Shown here: positions 7,930 to 15,701 of the stretch, in pieces
How positions within the stretch are numbered: position 1 is the first letter of the stretch
Layout: every line of letters begins with the position of its first letter
From: CADCVT01 sp036389485
GTDB taxonomy: Bacteria; Actinomycetota; Thermoleophilia; Solirubrobacterales; Solirubrobacteraceae
Length of the DNA: 64,000 nt
NCBI GenBank assembly: GCA_036389485.1
Contig: DASVPR010000027.1
Location: forward strand, 1 to 64,000
Direction: 5' to 3'
The notes under the pieces: model-generated
Told to the model about the DNA's origin: nothing
Database searches by the model: none
What the model saw: only the letters and a program-made list of their open reading frames with translations
Program-made: the position numbers and the translations under genes

Positions 7930-8847
7930 GTGGCCACGGCCGCGGCGATCCTCGGCGTGCCGCGCAGGCGGCGGGGGGAGCAGGCGATCAAGGGCCTGCT
8001 GCTCCTCGCCGCGCTGCTCTCGGTGCTGACGACGGCCGGGATCGTGGTCGCGCTCGTCGAGGAGACGGTCTCGTTCTTCGGCGAGGTGGCGCTGACGGAC
8101 TTCGTGACGGGGACCGACTGGTCGCCGCTGTTCGCCGAGCCCTCGTTCGGCGTGCTGCCGCTGGTGACCGGGACGCTCCTCGTCAGCGCGATCGCCCTGG
8201 CGGTCGCGACCCCGATCGGGTTGGGCGCCGCGGTGTACTTGGCTGAGTACGCCTCACCCCGGGTCCGGCGGGCGGTGAAGCCGGTGCTGGAGCTGCTCGC
8301 CGGCGTCCCGACGATCGTCTTCGGCTACTTCGCGCTCCTCTTCTTCACACCCGAGGTGCTCGAGCCGCTGTTCGGCGAGCCGCTCCAGGGCTTCAACGCG
8401 CTGAGCGCCGGCGTGGTCATGGGCTTCATGATCGTGCCGACGATCGCGTCGGTGTCGGAGGACGCCATGTCGGCGGTGCCGGCGGCGCTGCGCGAGGGGG
8501 CGTTCGGCTTGGGGGCGACGAAGCTGCAGGTCGCGACGCGCGTCGTGTTCCCGGCGGCGTTGAGCGGCGTCGTCGCGTCGTTCGTGCTCGGGGCGTCGCG
8601 GGCGATCGGCGAGACGATGATCGTGCTCATCGCGGCCGGCCTGCAGCCGAACTTCACGGCGGACCCGCGCAAGTCGGTCGAGACGATGACGACGTTCGTC
8701 GCCGCGACCGCGAAGGGCGACGCCGCGGTCGGCTCGGTCGCCTACGAGGCGATCTTCGCGGTGGGCACGGTCCTGTTCGTCCTGACGCTCCTCATGAACC
8801 TGCTCTCGATCCGCTTCGTGCGGCGCTACCGGCAGGTGTACGAGTGA
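7930..8847 (+). CDS. pstC: Phosphate ABC transporter permease PstC
   Basis: 305 residues; GTG start directly after the pstS stop. Six membrane segments are visible, with the first after about 20 basic residues. The binding-protein-dependent permease (EAA) loop is present: EDAMSAVPAALREGAFGLGATKLQV. Forms the membrane channel for phosphate with PstA. The leading GVPTIVFGYFALLFF block is the usual PstC/PstA motif. Overlaps pstA by 4 bases (GTGA), so translation is coupled. Confidence 0.96.
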   Translation: MATAAAILGVPRRRRGEQAIKGLLLLAALLSVLTTAGIVVALVEETVSFFGEVALTDFVTGTDWSPLFAEPSFGVLPLVTGTLLVSAIALAVATPIGLGAAVYLAEYASPRVRRAVKPVLELLAGVPTIVFGYFALLFFTPEVLEPLFGEPLQGFNALSAGVVMGFMIVPTIASVSEDAMSAVPAALREGAFGLGATKLQVATRVVFPAALSGVVASFVLGASRAIGETMIVLIAAGLQPNFTADPRKSVETMTTFVAATAKGDAAVGSVAYEAIFAVGTVLFVLTLLMNLLSIRFVRRYRQVYE

Positions 8848-9701
8848 GGGCGCCCCGGACCGACCGGTTTCGCGCCGGCATCTTCCACGGGCTGCTGCTG
8901 TCGTGCATCGTCATCAGCGCGGCGATGCTCGTCACGCTGCTGCTCGACATCACGCTCGACGGCGCCGGCAGCCTGAGCTTCGACTTCCTCACCAACTCGT
9001 CGTCCTTCAAGCCCGAGCTCGCCGGGATCTGGCCGGCGCTGATGGGGACGCTGTGGCTGATGGCGATCGTGACGCTGTTCGTCGTCCCGGTCGGCGTGGC
9101 CGCGGCGGTCCACCTCGAGGAGTACGCGGACCCGACCCGCTGGTGGAACCGCGTCGTCGAGGTGAACATCCAGAACCTCGCGGCCGTCCCGTCGATCGTC
9201 TACGGGATCCTCGGGCTCGCGTTCATCGTGCGGGGGCCGCTGTCGCTGGGGCCGGTCGTGCTGGCGGGGGCGCTGACGCTCGGCCTGCTCGTCCTGCCCG
9301 TCGTGATCATCGCCGCGCGCGAGGCGATCCGTGCGGTGCCGCCGTCGATTCGCGAGGCCTCGCTCGCGCTCGGCGCGACGCAGTGGCAGACGATCTACAA
9401 GCAGGTCCTGCCGGCGGCGATCCCCGGCATCGCGACCGGCGTGATCCTCGCGCTGTCGCGCGCGATCGGCGAGACCGCGCCGCTGATCGTGATCGGCGCC
9501 GCGTCGTTCGTCGCGTTCGCGCCCAGCTCGCCGAACGACGTCTTCACGGCCGTCCCGATCCAGATGTTCGAGTGGATCTCGCGGCCGCAGGAGGAGTTCC
9601 ACCAGCTCGCGGCCGCCGGGATCCTCGTCCTCATGGCGGTCCTCCTCGCCATGAACAGCGTCGCGATCTGGCTGCGCAACAGGTACGAGAGGAAGTGGTG
9701 A
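8844..9701 (+). CDS. pstA: Phosphate ABC transporter permease PstA
   Basis: 285 residues, GTG start inside the pstC stop. Six membrane segments and an EAA loop (REAIRAVPPSIREASLALGATQ). The PstA hallmarks NIQNLAAVPSIVYGILGLAF and SRAIGETAPLIVIGA are intact. Pairs with PstC to form the phosphate pore; PstB docks on the EAA loops. The stop overlaps the pstB ATG by one base. Confidence 0.96.
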   Translation: MRAPRTDRFRAGIFHGLLLSCIVISAAMLVTLLLDITLDGAGSLSFDFLTNSSSFKPELAGIWPALMGTLWLMAIVTLFVVPVGVAAAVHLEEYADPTRWWNRVVEVNIQNLAAVPSIVYGILGLAFIVRGPLSLGPVVLAGALTLGLLVLPVVIIAAREAIRAVPPSIREASLALGATQWQTIYKQVLPAAIPGIATGVILALSRAIGETAPLIVIGAASFVAFAPSSPNDVFTAVPIQMFEWISRPQEEFHQLAAAGILVLMAVLLAMNSVAIWLRNRYERKW

Positions 9702-10528
9702 TGCTGACGCAGGTCGCTCCGAGGGTGGTCGAGGAGCGCCAGACGCGACCATCTGCGCCGGTGTTCGCGCTGGAGGGCGTGCAGGTGCTCTACGCGGGCG
9801 TGCCCGCCGTCGCGGGGGTCTCGTTCGAGCTGTACGAGAACGAGATCACGGCGTTCATCGGGCCGTCCGGCTGCGGGAAGTCGACCCTGATCCGCTGCCT
9901 GAACCGGATGAACGACCTCATCGCCTCCGCCTCGGTGACGGGGCGGGTCCTGTACCGCGGCGTCGACCTCTACGGCGACGACGTCGACCCCGTGCAGGTG
10001 CGCAAGCGCATCGGCATGGTGTTCCAGAAGCCCAACCCGTTCCCGAAGTCGATCTACGACAACGTGGCGTTCGGGCCGCGGGTCCTCGGCGCCGCGAAGG
10101 ACTCGCTGGACGAGATCGTCGAGCGGTCGCTGGTGAAGGCGGCGCTGTGGGACGAGGTGAAGGACCGTCTGCGGTCCAACGCGTTCGGGATGAGCGGGGG
10201 CCAGCAGCAGCGGCTGTGCATCGCGCGGGCGCTGGCCATCGAGCCGGACGTGATCCTGATGGACGAGCCGGCCTCGGCGCTCGATCCCATCTCGACGGCC
10301 GCGATCGAGGACCTGATGCTCGAGCTGGTCGAGGACTACTCGATCGTGATCGTCACCCACAACATGCAGCAGGCGGCGCGCGTTTCGAACCGGACGGCGT
10401 TCTTCGACGTCGACCTCGACGGCGGGCGGCGGGTCGGCCGGCTGGTCGAGTACGCGCCGACCGAGACGATCTTCACGAACCCGTCCGATCAGCGGACCCG
10501 CGAGTACGTGACCGGGAAGTTCGGCTGA
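9701..10528 (+). CDS. pstB: Phosphate ABC transporter ATPase PstB
   Basis: 275 residues. Walker A GPSGCGKST, signature MSGGQQQRLCIARAL, Walker B VILMDEPASALDP and H-loop VTHNMQQA are all intact, so it is catalytically competent. PstB markers CLNRMNDL and VFQKPNPFPKSIYDNV place it firmly in the phosphate family. Energises PstCA. An N-terminal extension of about 25 residues precedes the ATPase fold. Overlaps phoU by one base. Confidence 0.97.
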   Translation: MLTQVAPRVVEERQTRPSAPVFALEGVQVLYAGVPAVAGVSFELYENEITAFIGPSGCGKSTLIRCLNRMNDLIASASVTGRVLYRGVDLYGDDVDPVQVRKRIGMVFQKPNPFPKSIYDNVAFGPRVLGAAKDSLDEIVERSLVKAALWDEVKDRLRSNAFGMSGGQQQRLCIARALAIEPDVILMDEPASALDPISTAAIEDLMLELVEDYSIVIVTHNMQQAARVSNRTAFFDVDLDGGRRVGRLVEYAPTETIFTNPSDQRTREYVTGKFG

Positions 10529-11214
10529 TGCGCGAGCGCTACCAGCAGGAGCTCGCAGCGCTGGAGCAGGCCGTGCTCGGCGGGATCGACATGGTGGTCG
10601 GGCAGGTCGACCGCGTCGTCGAGGCTCTGGTGCACCAGGACGTCGAGCTGGCGTCGTTCGTGATCGCCGACGACGACCGGATCGACGGCCGGTACCTGGA
10701 GGTCCACCAGGGGATCCTGTCGATGCTCGCACTGCAGGCGCCGGTCGCGGAGGACCTCCGGCTGGTCGCCGCGCTGCTGCCCATCGTCAAGCACGTCGAG
10801 CGGATGGGCGACCAGTGCGTGAACATCGCCAAGCTCTTGCCGCTGAGCGGGCGGGAGGCGCCGCGGTCGGACGAGCTGGTCGAGACGCTCGTGCGGATGG
10901 GCCAGTTCGCCCGGAGCGAGGTCGTGCAGTGCCGCGCCGCTCTGGCGTCTCGGGACGCCGCTCTGGCGGAGGACCTGGTCGCGCGCGACCGGGAGGTCAA
11001 CAGGCTGCAGCGGGAGGTGTTCCGCCTGGCGCTCGAGGCGGGAGAGGACTACGAGACGCGCGAGTGGGCGATGCACATGACGCTGGTCGCGCGGATGTTC
11101 GAGCGGATCGGGGACAACGCGGTGGACGTCGGCGAGCAGGTGGCGTTCATCGTGACGGGCCTGTTCCGCGAGTTCTCCGACTCGTCGGCCCCCTACTCTC
11201 CTTCGCCAGGATGA
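10528..11214 (+). CDS. phoU: Phosphate transport accessory/regulatory protein PhoU
   Basis: 228 residues, two PhoU three-helix repeats. The metal-binding motif pairs are recognisable (VKHVERMGDQCVNIA in repeat 1, ARMFERIGDNAVDVGEQV in repeat 2). Known PhoU proteins restrain the Pst transporter and damp the PhoR-PhoB/PhoP signal when phosphate is plentiful. Its position after pstB with a one-base overlap is standard. The 3' end overlaps the response-regulator ATG (stop 11212-11214, ATG 11211). Confidence 0.95.
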   Translation: MRERYQQELAALEQAVLGGIDMVVGQVDRVVEALVHQDVELASFVIADDDRIDGRYLEVHQGILSMLALQAPVAEDLRLVAALLPIVKHVERMGDQCVNIAKLLPLSGREAPRSDELVETLVRMGQFARSEVVQCRAALASRDAALAEDLVARDREVNRLQREVFRLALEAGEDYETREWAMHMTLVARMFERIGDNAVDVGEQVAFIVTGLFREFSDSSAPYSPSPG

Positions 11215-12125
11215 ACGATCTGACTCAGCTGCGGCTCGCGGTGATCGACATCGACTCGGGCTTCCTGCACGTCCTGGGCCGGCGGATGCAGGGCCACGGC
11301 GCCTCGCTCCGCGTGCTCCCCGCTGCGGTGCCCGTCTCCGACCTGGTCTCGCTCCGGGTCTCGGCCGTCGTCGTCAACCTCGCGCTGCTGGGAGAGGGCG
11401 CCTTCGACTACGTCGAGGAGGTGAGCGCGACGATGCCCGTCATCGTCTGCACCGGGCAGTCGAGCGTCGCGCAGCGCGTTCGCGGGCTGCGCCTCGGCGC
11501 CGACGACTGGGTGACGAAGCCGTGCCATCCGGAGGAGCTCATCGCGCGGGTCGAGGCGGTCGTGCGCCGGCGGCGGTTTGCGGAGGGCGTGTCAGCCGCC
11601 TCGGCGCCGTCGGTCTTCGGCGAGCTCGTCGTGCGCGCGGATCACTTCCAGGCGTACGTGGGGGAGACGTCGCTCGAGCTCACGCGCAAGGAGTTCGAGC
11701 TGCTGTCGCTCCTGGCAGCGGCGAGCGGGCGGGTCTTGGAGCGGGAGGACATCTACGCGCGCGTGTGGGGCTACGCGATGGCGCGGGGCGACCGGAGCGT
11801 CGACGTCTTCGTGCGCAAGCTGCGGCAGAAGCTCGAGAAGGCGTCGCCGTCGTGGCGCTACATCCACACGCACTTCGGAGTCGGGTACCGGTTCGCGCCG
11901 GAGCCGGTCGACGGAGAGGCAACCCCCGCGCCGCTCCCGACCGTTGCTGTCCCGGCACCGCGCCCCTCCGCCGCCGCCGCTCCGCGGCTCGCGGCCGACA
12001 CCGCCCTTCGCGCCGCCACCGCGTTCCGCGCGTCCGCCGAAGCCGGCGCTTCACGCTCCTCCGCGGCCGGCCCAGGCGCCTCCGCCGGCGCCGAGCCCGC
12101 CCCCCTCGCCGGCGCGCGGTCGTAG
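11211..12125 (+). CDS. OmpR/PhoB-family response regulator lacking the phospho-acceptor Asp
   Basis: 304 residues: receiver domain (about 8-125), winged-helix DNA-binding domain (about 135-228; SLELTRKEFELLSLLA, RSVDVFVRKLRQKL, HTHFGVGYRF) and an Ala/Pro-rich low-complexity tail of about 70 residues. In the receiver the acidic pair (IDID, residues 12-15), the Thr of VCTGQ and the Lys of DWVTKP are present, but the phosphorylation site is Asn56 (VVVNLALLG, codon 11376-11378) instead of Asp. It is therefore probably regulated without phosphorylation or is locked in one state. Co-transcribed with pst-phoU and a candidate reader of the Pho boxes at 6991-7029. No sensor kinase gene is in the window. 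Confidence 0.88.
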   Translation: MNDLTQLRLAVIDIDSGFLHVLGRRMQGHGASLRVLPAAVPVSDLVSLRVSAVVVNLALLGEGAFDYVEEVSATMPVIVCTGQSSVAQRVRGLRLGADDWVTKPCHPEELIARVEAVVRRRRFAEGVSAASAPSVFGELVVRADHFQAYVGETSLELTRKEFELLSLLAAASGRVLEREDIYARVWGYAMARGDRSVDVFVRKLRQKLEKASPSWRYIHTHFGVGYRFAPEPVDGEATPAPLPTVAVPAPRPSAAAAPRLAADTALRAATAFRASAEAGASRSSAAGPGASAGAEPAPLAGARS

Positions 12126-12128
12126 GAT
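12123..12128 (+). promoter_or_regulatory. -10 element TAGGAT sharing the upstream stop codon
   Basis: TAGGAT, then 7 nt, then GTG at 12136. The first three bases are the stop codon of the response-regulator gene. Confidence 0.45.
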
Positions 12129-12135
12129 TCACTCC

Positions 12136-12492
12136 GTGGGCCCGGCCCCGCGGAACATCGCGATCATCGTCCTCATCGCCCTCGCGGTCTGGCTCGTGCC
12201 GGGCGGCGGGACGGCGGCGGGGATCGTCGGCGCGCTGATCTCGATCGCGTTCGGCGTCGCGATCTGGTTCGCGCTGGTCTACGTCTACCGGAACTTCCGC
12301 ACGACGATCTACTCGCTCGGCGACCAGAACCGAGGCCTGCTCTACGGAGGCCTCGCCGCGATCCTCTTCCTCGGCGCGTCCGCGGAGCGCTTCTTCGAAA
12401 CCGCGCTCGGCACGTTCGTCTGGTTCGCGGTCCTCGGCGGGGCGGCGTACTGCCTCTTCGCCGTCTTCCGCACCTGGCGCGAGTACGCATAG
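12136..12492 (+). CDS. Small membrane protein, unknown function
   Basis: 118 residues from a GTG at 12136, with three hydrophobic segments (about 8-24, 27-50 and 68-110, the last probably two short passes). Between them is a cytoplasmic loop YVYRNFRTTIYSLGDQNRG. No catalytic motif is seen. The GTG lies 7 nt after TAGGAT (12123-12128), whose TAG is the stop codon of the response regulator; this fits a leaderless start. It ends 73 bp before the TadE genes. I do not recognise a named family. Confidence 0.75.
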   Translation: MGPAPRNIAIIVLIALAVWLVPGGGTAAGIVGALISIAFGVAIWFALVYVYRNFRTTIYSLGDQNRGLLYGGLAAILFLGASAERFFETALGTFVWFAVLGGAAYCLFAVFRTWREYA

Positions 12493-12515
12493 CCGCGCCA
12501 CCCCCGCGCGTCTTT

Positions 12516-12543
12516 CGTCACACCCCGCAACACCCATGTGACG
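12516..12543. promoter_or_regulatory. Spaced inverted repeat upstream of the TadE genes
   Basis: CGTCACA (12516-12522) and TGTGACG (12537-12543) are perfect reverse complements with centres 21 bp apart, about two helical turns. They lie 22 bp before the GTG at 12566 and could bind a dimeric regulator. No -10 element is obvious. Confidence 0.3.
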
Positions 12544-12565
12544 CGCCCGCCGCGACCCTCGTCGC

Positions 12566-12925
12566 GTGCCCCTTCGACGCAGTCTTCGATCCCTCCGATC
12601 GCCCCGCGGCCAGGCGACGGTCGAGCTCGTCGCGCTCCTCCCGATCCTCGCCGCGATCGCTCTCGGGGTCTGGCAGGTGGCGGTCGCCGGCCACGCGATG
12701 TGGGCGGCCGGCGCCGCGGCTCGCGCGGCCGCGCGGGCCGAGGCGGTCGGCGGCGACGCCGAGGCGGCCGCCCGGAAGCTGCTCCCCGCGCGGGTGCGCC
12801 GGACGGCGAGCGTCCGAGCCGACGACGACGGAGCGGTTCGCGTCGCAGTCCCGATCCCGGCCGTCGTCGGCGGGGGCTCCCTGTTCACCACGACCGCGCG
12901 AGCGCGCTTCGAGCCGCAGCGATGA
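12566..12925 (+). CDS. TadE-like pseudopilin 1
   Basis: 119 residues. A basic leader (RRSLRSLRSPRG) is followed by GQATVELVALLPILAAIALG, the class-III/prepilin-type motif with Gly at -1, Glu at +5 and a hydrophobic helix. The rest is a small extracytoplasmic domain. TadE-type proteins are minor pseudopilins of the Tad/Flp secretion-pilus system, processed by a TadV-type prepilin peptidase. The tadA, tadB/C, tadV and cpaB genes are not in this window. Overlaps the next gene by 4 bases. Confidence 0.82.
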   Translation: MPLRRSLRSLRSPRGQATVELVALLPILAAIALGVWQVAVAGHAMWAAGAAARAAARAEAVGGDAEAAARKLLPARVRRTASVRADDDGAVRVAVPIPAVVGGGSLFTTTARARFEPQR

Positions 12926-13395
12926 GCCGGCGAGAAGCGACGCGGCGCGCGAGCCGGGCCGACGTGGCGCGGCGCGAGAGCCCGCGCGACGGGGCGCGGC
13001 GCTCGCGCGACTTGGGGCGGCGCGAGAGCTCGTGCGACGGGGCGCGGCGTCCGCGCCGTGGCGCGCGGAGTGAGGGCGGTCAGGCGTCGGTCGAGCTCGT
13101 CGCGATGGTCCCTCTGCTCGTCGCGGTCGTGCTCGCGCTCGGCCAGCTCCTCGCGGCGGGCGCAGCGCGGGAGCTCGCCGGCCACGCGGCGGAGGCCGCC
13201 GCGATCGCGCTCGGCCGCGGCGGCGATGCGCGAGCCGCGGCCCGCGAAGCGCTTCCCGGCTGGAGTCGCGACCGCCTCTCGATCGAGGTCGACGGCCGCC
13301 GGATCACCGCGACCGTGAAACCGGTTCCGCTCGTCCCGCCGCTCGCGGAGCATCTGACGACCTCGGTGACCGCCGACGCGGGGCCGCCGCCATGA
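12922..13395 (+). CDS. TadE-like pseudopilin 2 with Arg-rich duplicated N-terminus
   Basis: 157 residues. The mature part begins at GGQASVELVAMVPLLVAVV (about residue 52), again a prepilin-type cleavage site with Glu at +5. It is preceded by an unusually long basic leader containing a 16-residue unit (RRES-x-x-DGARR) present twice; in DNA the copies start at 12969 and 13017. Such a long leader is odd for prepilin peptidase substrates. No better in-frame start lies nearer the motif. The gene start overlaps tadE-1 by 4 bases and its stop overlaps the next gene. Confidence 0.78.
   Translation: MSRREATRRASRADVARRESPRDGARRSRDLGRRESSCDGARRPRRGARSEGGQASVELVAMVPLLVAVVLALGQLLAAGAARELAGHAAEAAAIALGRGGDARAAAREALPGWSRDRLSIEVDGRRITATVKPVPLVPPLAEHLTTSVTADAGPPP
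12969..13060 (+). repeat. 48-bp tandem duplication inside the second TadE-like gene
   Basis: GCGGCGCGAGAG recurs at 12969 and 13017, each followed by closely similar GC-rich sequence. The 48-bp period keeps the reading frame (16 codons). Confidence 0.6.
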
Positions 13396-14267
13396 GCGGC
13401 CTCTTCGAGAGGCTCGGCTCGGCGTTCCTCGCGCCGCCCGCCCCGGCGCGCGGCGAAGAGCTCACGCACGGCGTCCCGCCCTCGACGGCGAGCGATAGGC
13501 GCCGGAAGCGCCGAAAGTCGCCGCGCCGGACGGAACCGTCAACCCCGAGCGATCGACGACAGCACCGCGAAGCGCTCGCTCCGCCCGCGGCCCCGAGCGG
13601 AAGCGACGAGTCGCGCCGCTCGGGCGTGGGGTCGCTCGCGATCCCGCGCCGCTCGGGCGTAGGGTCGCTCGCGATCCTGTGCCGCGCCGCGGACGCGCTC
13701 GTTGTCGGCGCCGCCGCCGCGCTCGTGCTCGCCGGCCGGAGTCGCCGCTCGCATGCGCTGGTCGCGGTGTGGAAGCCGGGCGAGGAACCGCCCGCAGTGG
13801 CGCGCGCCCCGGCGACCGCCGCCGCGCGAAGGCTCGCGGCGTCGCTCGACTCGCGCGGCCACGAAGCGACGGCGAGCGGTCGGCTCGCACTGGTTCGCCT
13901 CGCAGGCGACGCCGCGGCCGCGGCCGCGGAAGCGATCCGGGCGAACGCGGCGGCCGGGGACGTGCCGACCGTGGTCGTGCTCGCGGGCGCGCGGGAGGAC
14001 CGCATGGACGGGCTGCTCCGCGATCAGGACGCCGTCCTCGTCGCCCTCCCCGAGCCGGCGGACGGAGCCGTCGCCGACCTCGCGCTCGCGGGCCTCGCCG
14101 ACCTCGGCGTCCCGGCGGAGATCCTCGCGATTCCGGCGACCTCCGCGCCCATCCGCGCGCTCGCCGGCTCCGGACTCGCCGCGCTGCCGCCGCTGCGCGC
14201 GCCGATCGACGCCGCGCTCGCCTCGCTCGATGCCGGCGGTACCGCCCGCGAAACCGGGGCCGCGTGA
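13392..14267 (+). CDS. Tad-locus protein of unknown function
   Basis: 291 residues. A basic, disordered N-terminal third with a duplicated RRSGVGSLAI block is followed by a hydrophobic/Ala-rich stretch (ADALVVGAAAALVLAGRSRR) and an Ala-rich alpha/beta domain (HALVAVWKPGEEPPA, VPTVVVLAGAREDRMDGLL). That domain has alternating hydrophobic strands resembling a P-loop-less nucleotide-binding or TadZ/CpaE-like receiver fold, but no Walker motif is visible, so this is only a guess. It sits between TadE-like genes with 4-base and 1-base overlaps, so it is surely co-translated with them. Confidence 0.65.
   Translation: MSGLFERLGSAFLAPPAPARGEELTHGVPPSTASDRRRKRRKSPRRTEPSTPSDRRQHREALAPPAAPSGSDESRRSGVGSLAIPRRSGVGSLAILCRAADALVVGAAAALVLAGRSRRSHALVAVWKPGEEPPAVARAPATAAARRLAASLDSRGHEATASGRLALVRLAGDAAAAAAEAIRANAAAGDVPTVVVLAGAREDRMDGLLRDQDAVLVALPEPADGAVADLALAGLADLGVPAEILAIPATSAPIRALAGSGLAALPPLRAPIDAALASLDAGGTARETGAA
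13613..13677 (+). repeat. 33-bp tandem repeat (two copies)
   Basis: A 32-base block beginning GCGCCGCTCGGGCGT occurs at 13613 and again at 13646 with one internal mismatch (TGG versus TAG). The 33-bp step preserves frame and encodes RRSGVGSLAI twice. Confidence 0.7.
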
Positions 14268-15676
14268 TGTTGGAAGACGGTCGAGTTCCCTCGCCACGGG
14301 GTGGCTTCGCGACGTCGAGCGGCGATGTCGCACGGCGCGGGGGCGGCTCAGTGATCTCGGGCCGCGAGCGAGGGCGCGGGAGAGGATCTCGCCGCGCGGC
14401 GTGCGAGCTCGGTCAGGCGTCGGTGCTCCTGGTCGGGGCGCTCCTCGCGGTGCTGGTCGGTGGCGTGGTGCTGGTGGGTCTCGCGCGGGGTGTCGACGAG
14501 CAGGCAGCTCGACAGCGGGCGGCGGATCTGGCGGCTCTCGCGGGCGCGCGCGTGATGCGGGAGGACTACTGGCGGCTGTTCGAGCCGGCGTTCGTCGGTG
14601 GACGGCCGAACCTGGGGCACCTGACCGTCGCGGCGTATCGGGAGCGCGGGAAGGCGGCGGCGGTTGCGACGGCGCAGCGGAACGGGGTCGATCGCGTGGC
14701 GGTGTCGTTCCCCGACGCCGACTCCTTCGCGCCGATCCGGATCGCGGTGACCGTGAACGATCCGATCGAGGTCGGTGCCGAGAAGGTGAGCGCGGTGGTG
14801 CGCGCCGTCGCGGAGCTCGCGCCGCCGGCGACGCTCGCGTCGTTCGGCGCCGGCGAGGGCGAGTACCGAGGGCCGCTCGCGTACCGGCAGGGCAAGCCGA
14901 TGCGGCCCGACGTCGCGCAGGCGTTCGACCGGATGGAGCGCGCGGCGAGAGCCGACGGCGTCGGCCTGATCGTCACGAGCGGCTTCCGCTCGAACGCCGA
15001 GCAGGCGGTGCTCTTCGCCCGCCATCCGGACCCGAAGTGGGTCGCGCCGCCCGGCAAGTCGCTGCACCGCCTGGGGACCGAGCTCGACCTCGGCCCGCCC
15101 GCGGCGTACGGCTGGCTGCAGCGCAACGCGAAGAGGTTCGGGTTCATCCAGCGGTACTCGTGGGAGCCGTGGCACTACGGGTACGTCCGGAGCGCGGGGA
15201 CGCGGAGCGTCGGCTTCGGCCCGCCGGACGGCCAGAGCGGGATGCCCAGCTTCGTCCCGCCCCGGTTCGCGCCGGCGATCAGCCGCGCGGCGCAGCGGTG
15301 GAACGTCGGCGCCGCGGTCCTCGCCGCTCAGCTCTACGCCGAGTCGAACTTCAACCCGTTCGCGCGGAGCCCCGCGGGCGCGCAGGGCATCGCGCAGTTC
15401 ATGCCCGGCACCGCCGCCGCGATGGGCCTCCGCAACCCCTTCGACCCCGCGCAGGCGATCGACGCACAGGCGCACCTGATGCACGACCTGCTCCGGCGGT
15501 TCGGGAGCGTCCCGCTCGCGCTGGCCGCGTACAACGCCGGCGCCGGAGCCGTCGAGCGCTGCGGCTGCATCCCGCCGTACAAGGAGACGCTCGCGTACGT
15601 CGCCAGGATCCTGGGGCTGCTGAGCGGCGCGGGCGAGGCGGTCGCGGGCGGGCTCGAGGTCCGGCTGGTGCGGTGA
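14267..15676 (+). CDS. TadE/TadG-like protein fused to VanY carboxypeptidase and lytic transglycosylase
   Basis: 469 residues. Order: basic leader, prepilin-like segment LGQASVLLVGALLAVLVGG (about residues 48-66, with Leu where TadE proteins have Glu+5), a TadG-like extracytoplasmic region (EQAARQRAADLAALAGAR), a VanY/M15B D,D-carboxypeptidase-like domain (about 215-325; SGFRSNAEQ, SLHRLGTELD, EPWHYGYV carrying the zinc His/Asp/His set), then an SLT lytic transglycosylase domain (about 345-455; QLYAESNFNPFARSPAGAQG, AQFMPGTAA, LAAYNAGAGAV). It would anchor a two-activity peptidoglycan cutter at a Tad assembly site, plausibly to open the wall for the pilus. The role is inference; the domains are clear. 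Starts on the last base of the preceding stop. Confidence 0.85.
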   Translation: MLEDGRVPSPRGGFATSSGDVARRGGGSVISGRERGRGRGSRRAACELGQASVLLVGALLAVLVGGVVLVGLARGVDEQAARQRAADLAALAGARVMREDYWRLFEPAFVGGRPNLGHLTVAAYRERGKAAAVATAQRNGVDRVAVSFPDADSFAPIRIAVTVNDPIEVGAEKVSAVVRAVAELAPPATLASFGAGEGEYRGPLAYRQGKPMRPDVAQAFDRMERAARADGVGLIVTSGFRSNAEQAVLFARHPDPKWVAPPGKSLHRLGTELDLGPPAAYGWLQRNAKRFGFIQRYSWEPWHYGYVRSAGTRSVGFGPPDGQSGMPSFVPPRFAPAISRAAQRWNVGAAVLAAQLYAESNFNPFARSPAGAQGIAQFMPGTAAAMGLRNPFDPAQAIDAQAHLMHDLLRRFGSVPLALAAYNAGAGAVERCGCIPPYKETLAYVARILGLLSGAGEAVAGGLEVRLVR

Positions 15677-15688
15677 CGTGGCGGCGCC

Positions 15689-15694
15689 TACCAT
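15689..15694 (+). promoter_or_regulatory. -10 element TACCAT, leaderless-type
   Basis: TACCAT, 7 nt, then the ATG at 15702 of the Uma2 gene. This decides the ATG over the upstream GTG at 15678. Confidence 0.45.
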
Positions 15695-15701
15695 CACGCC
15701 C

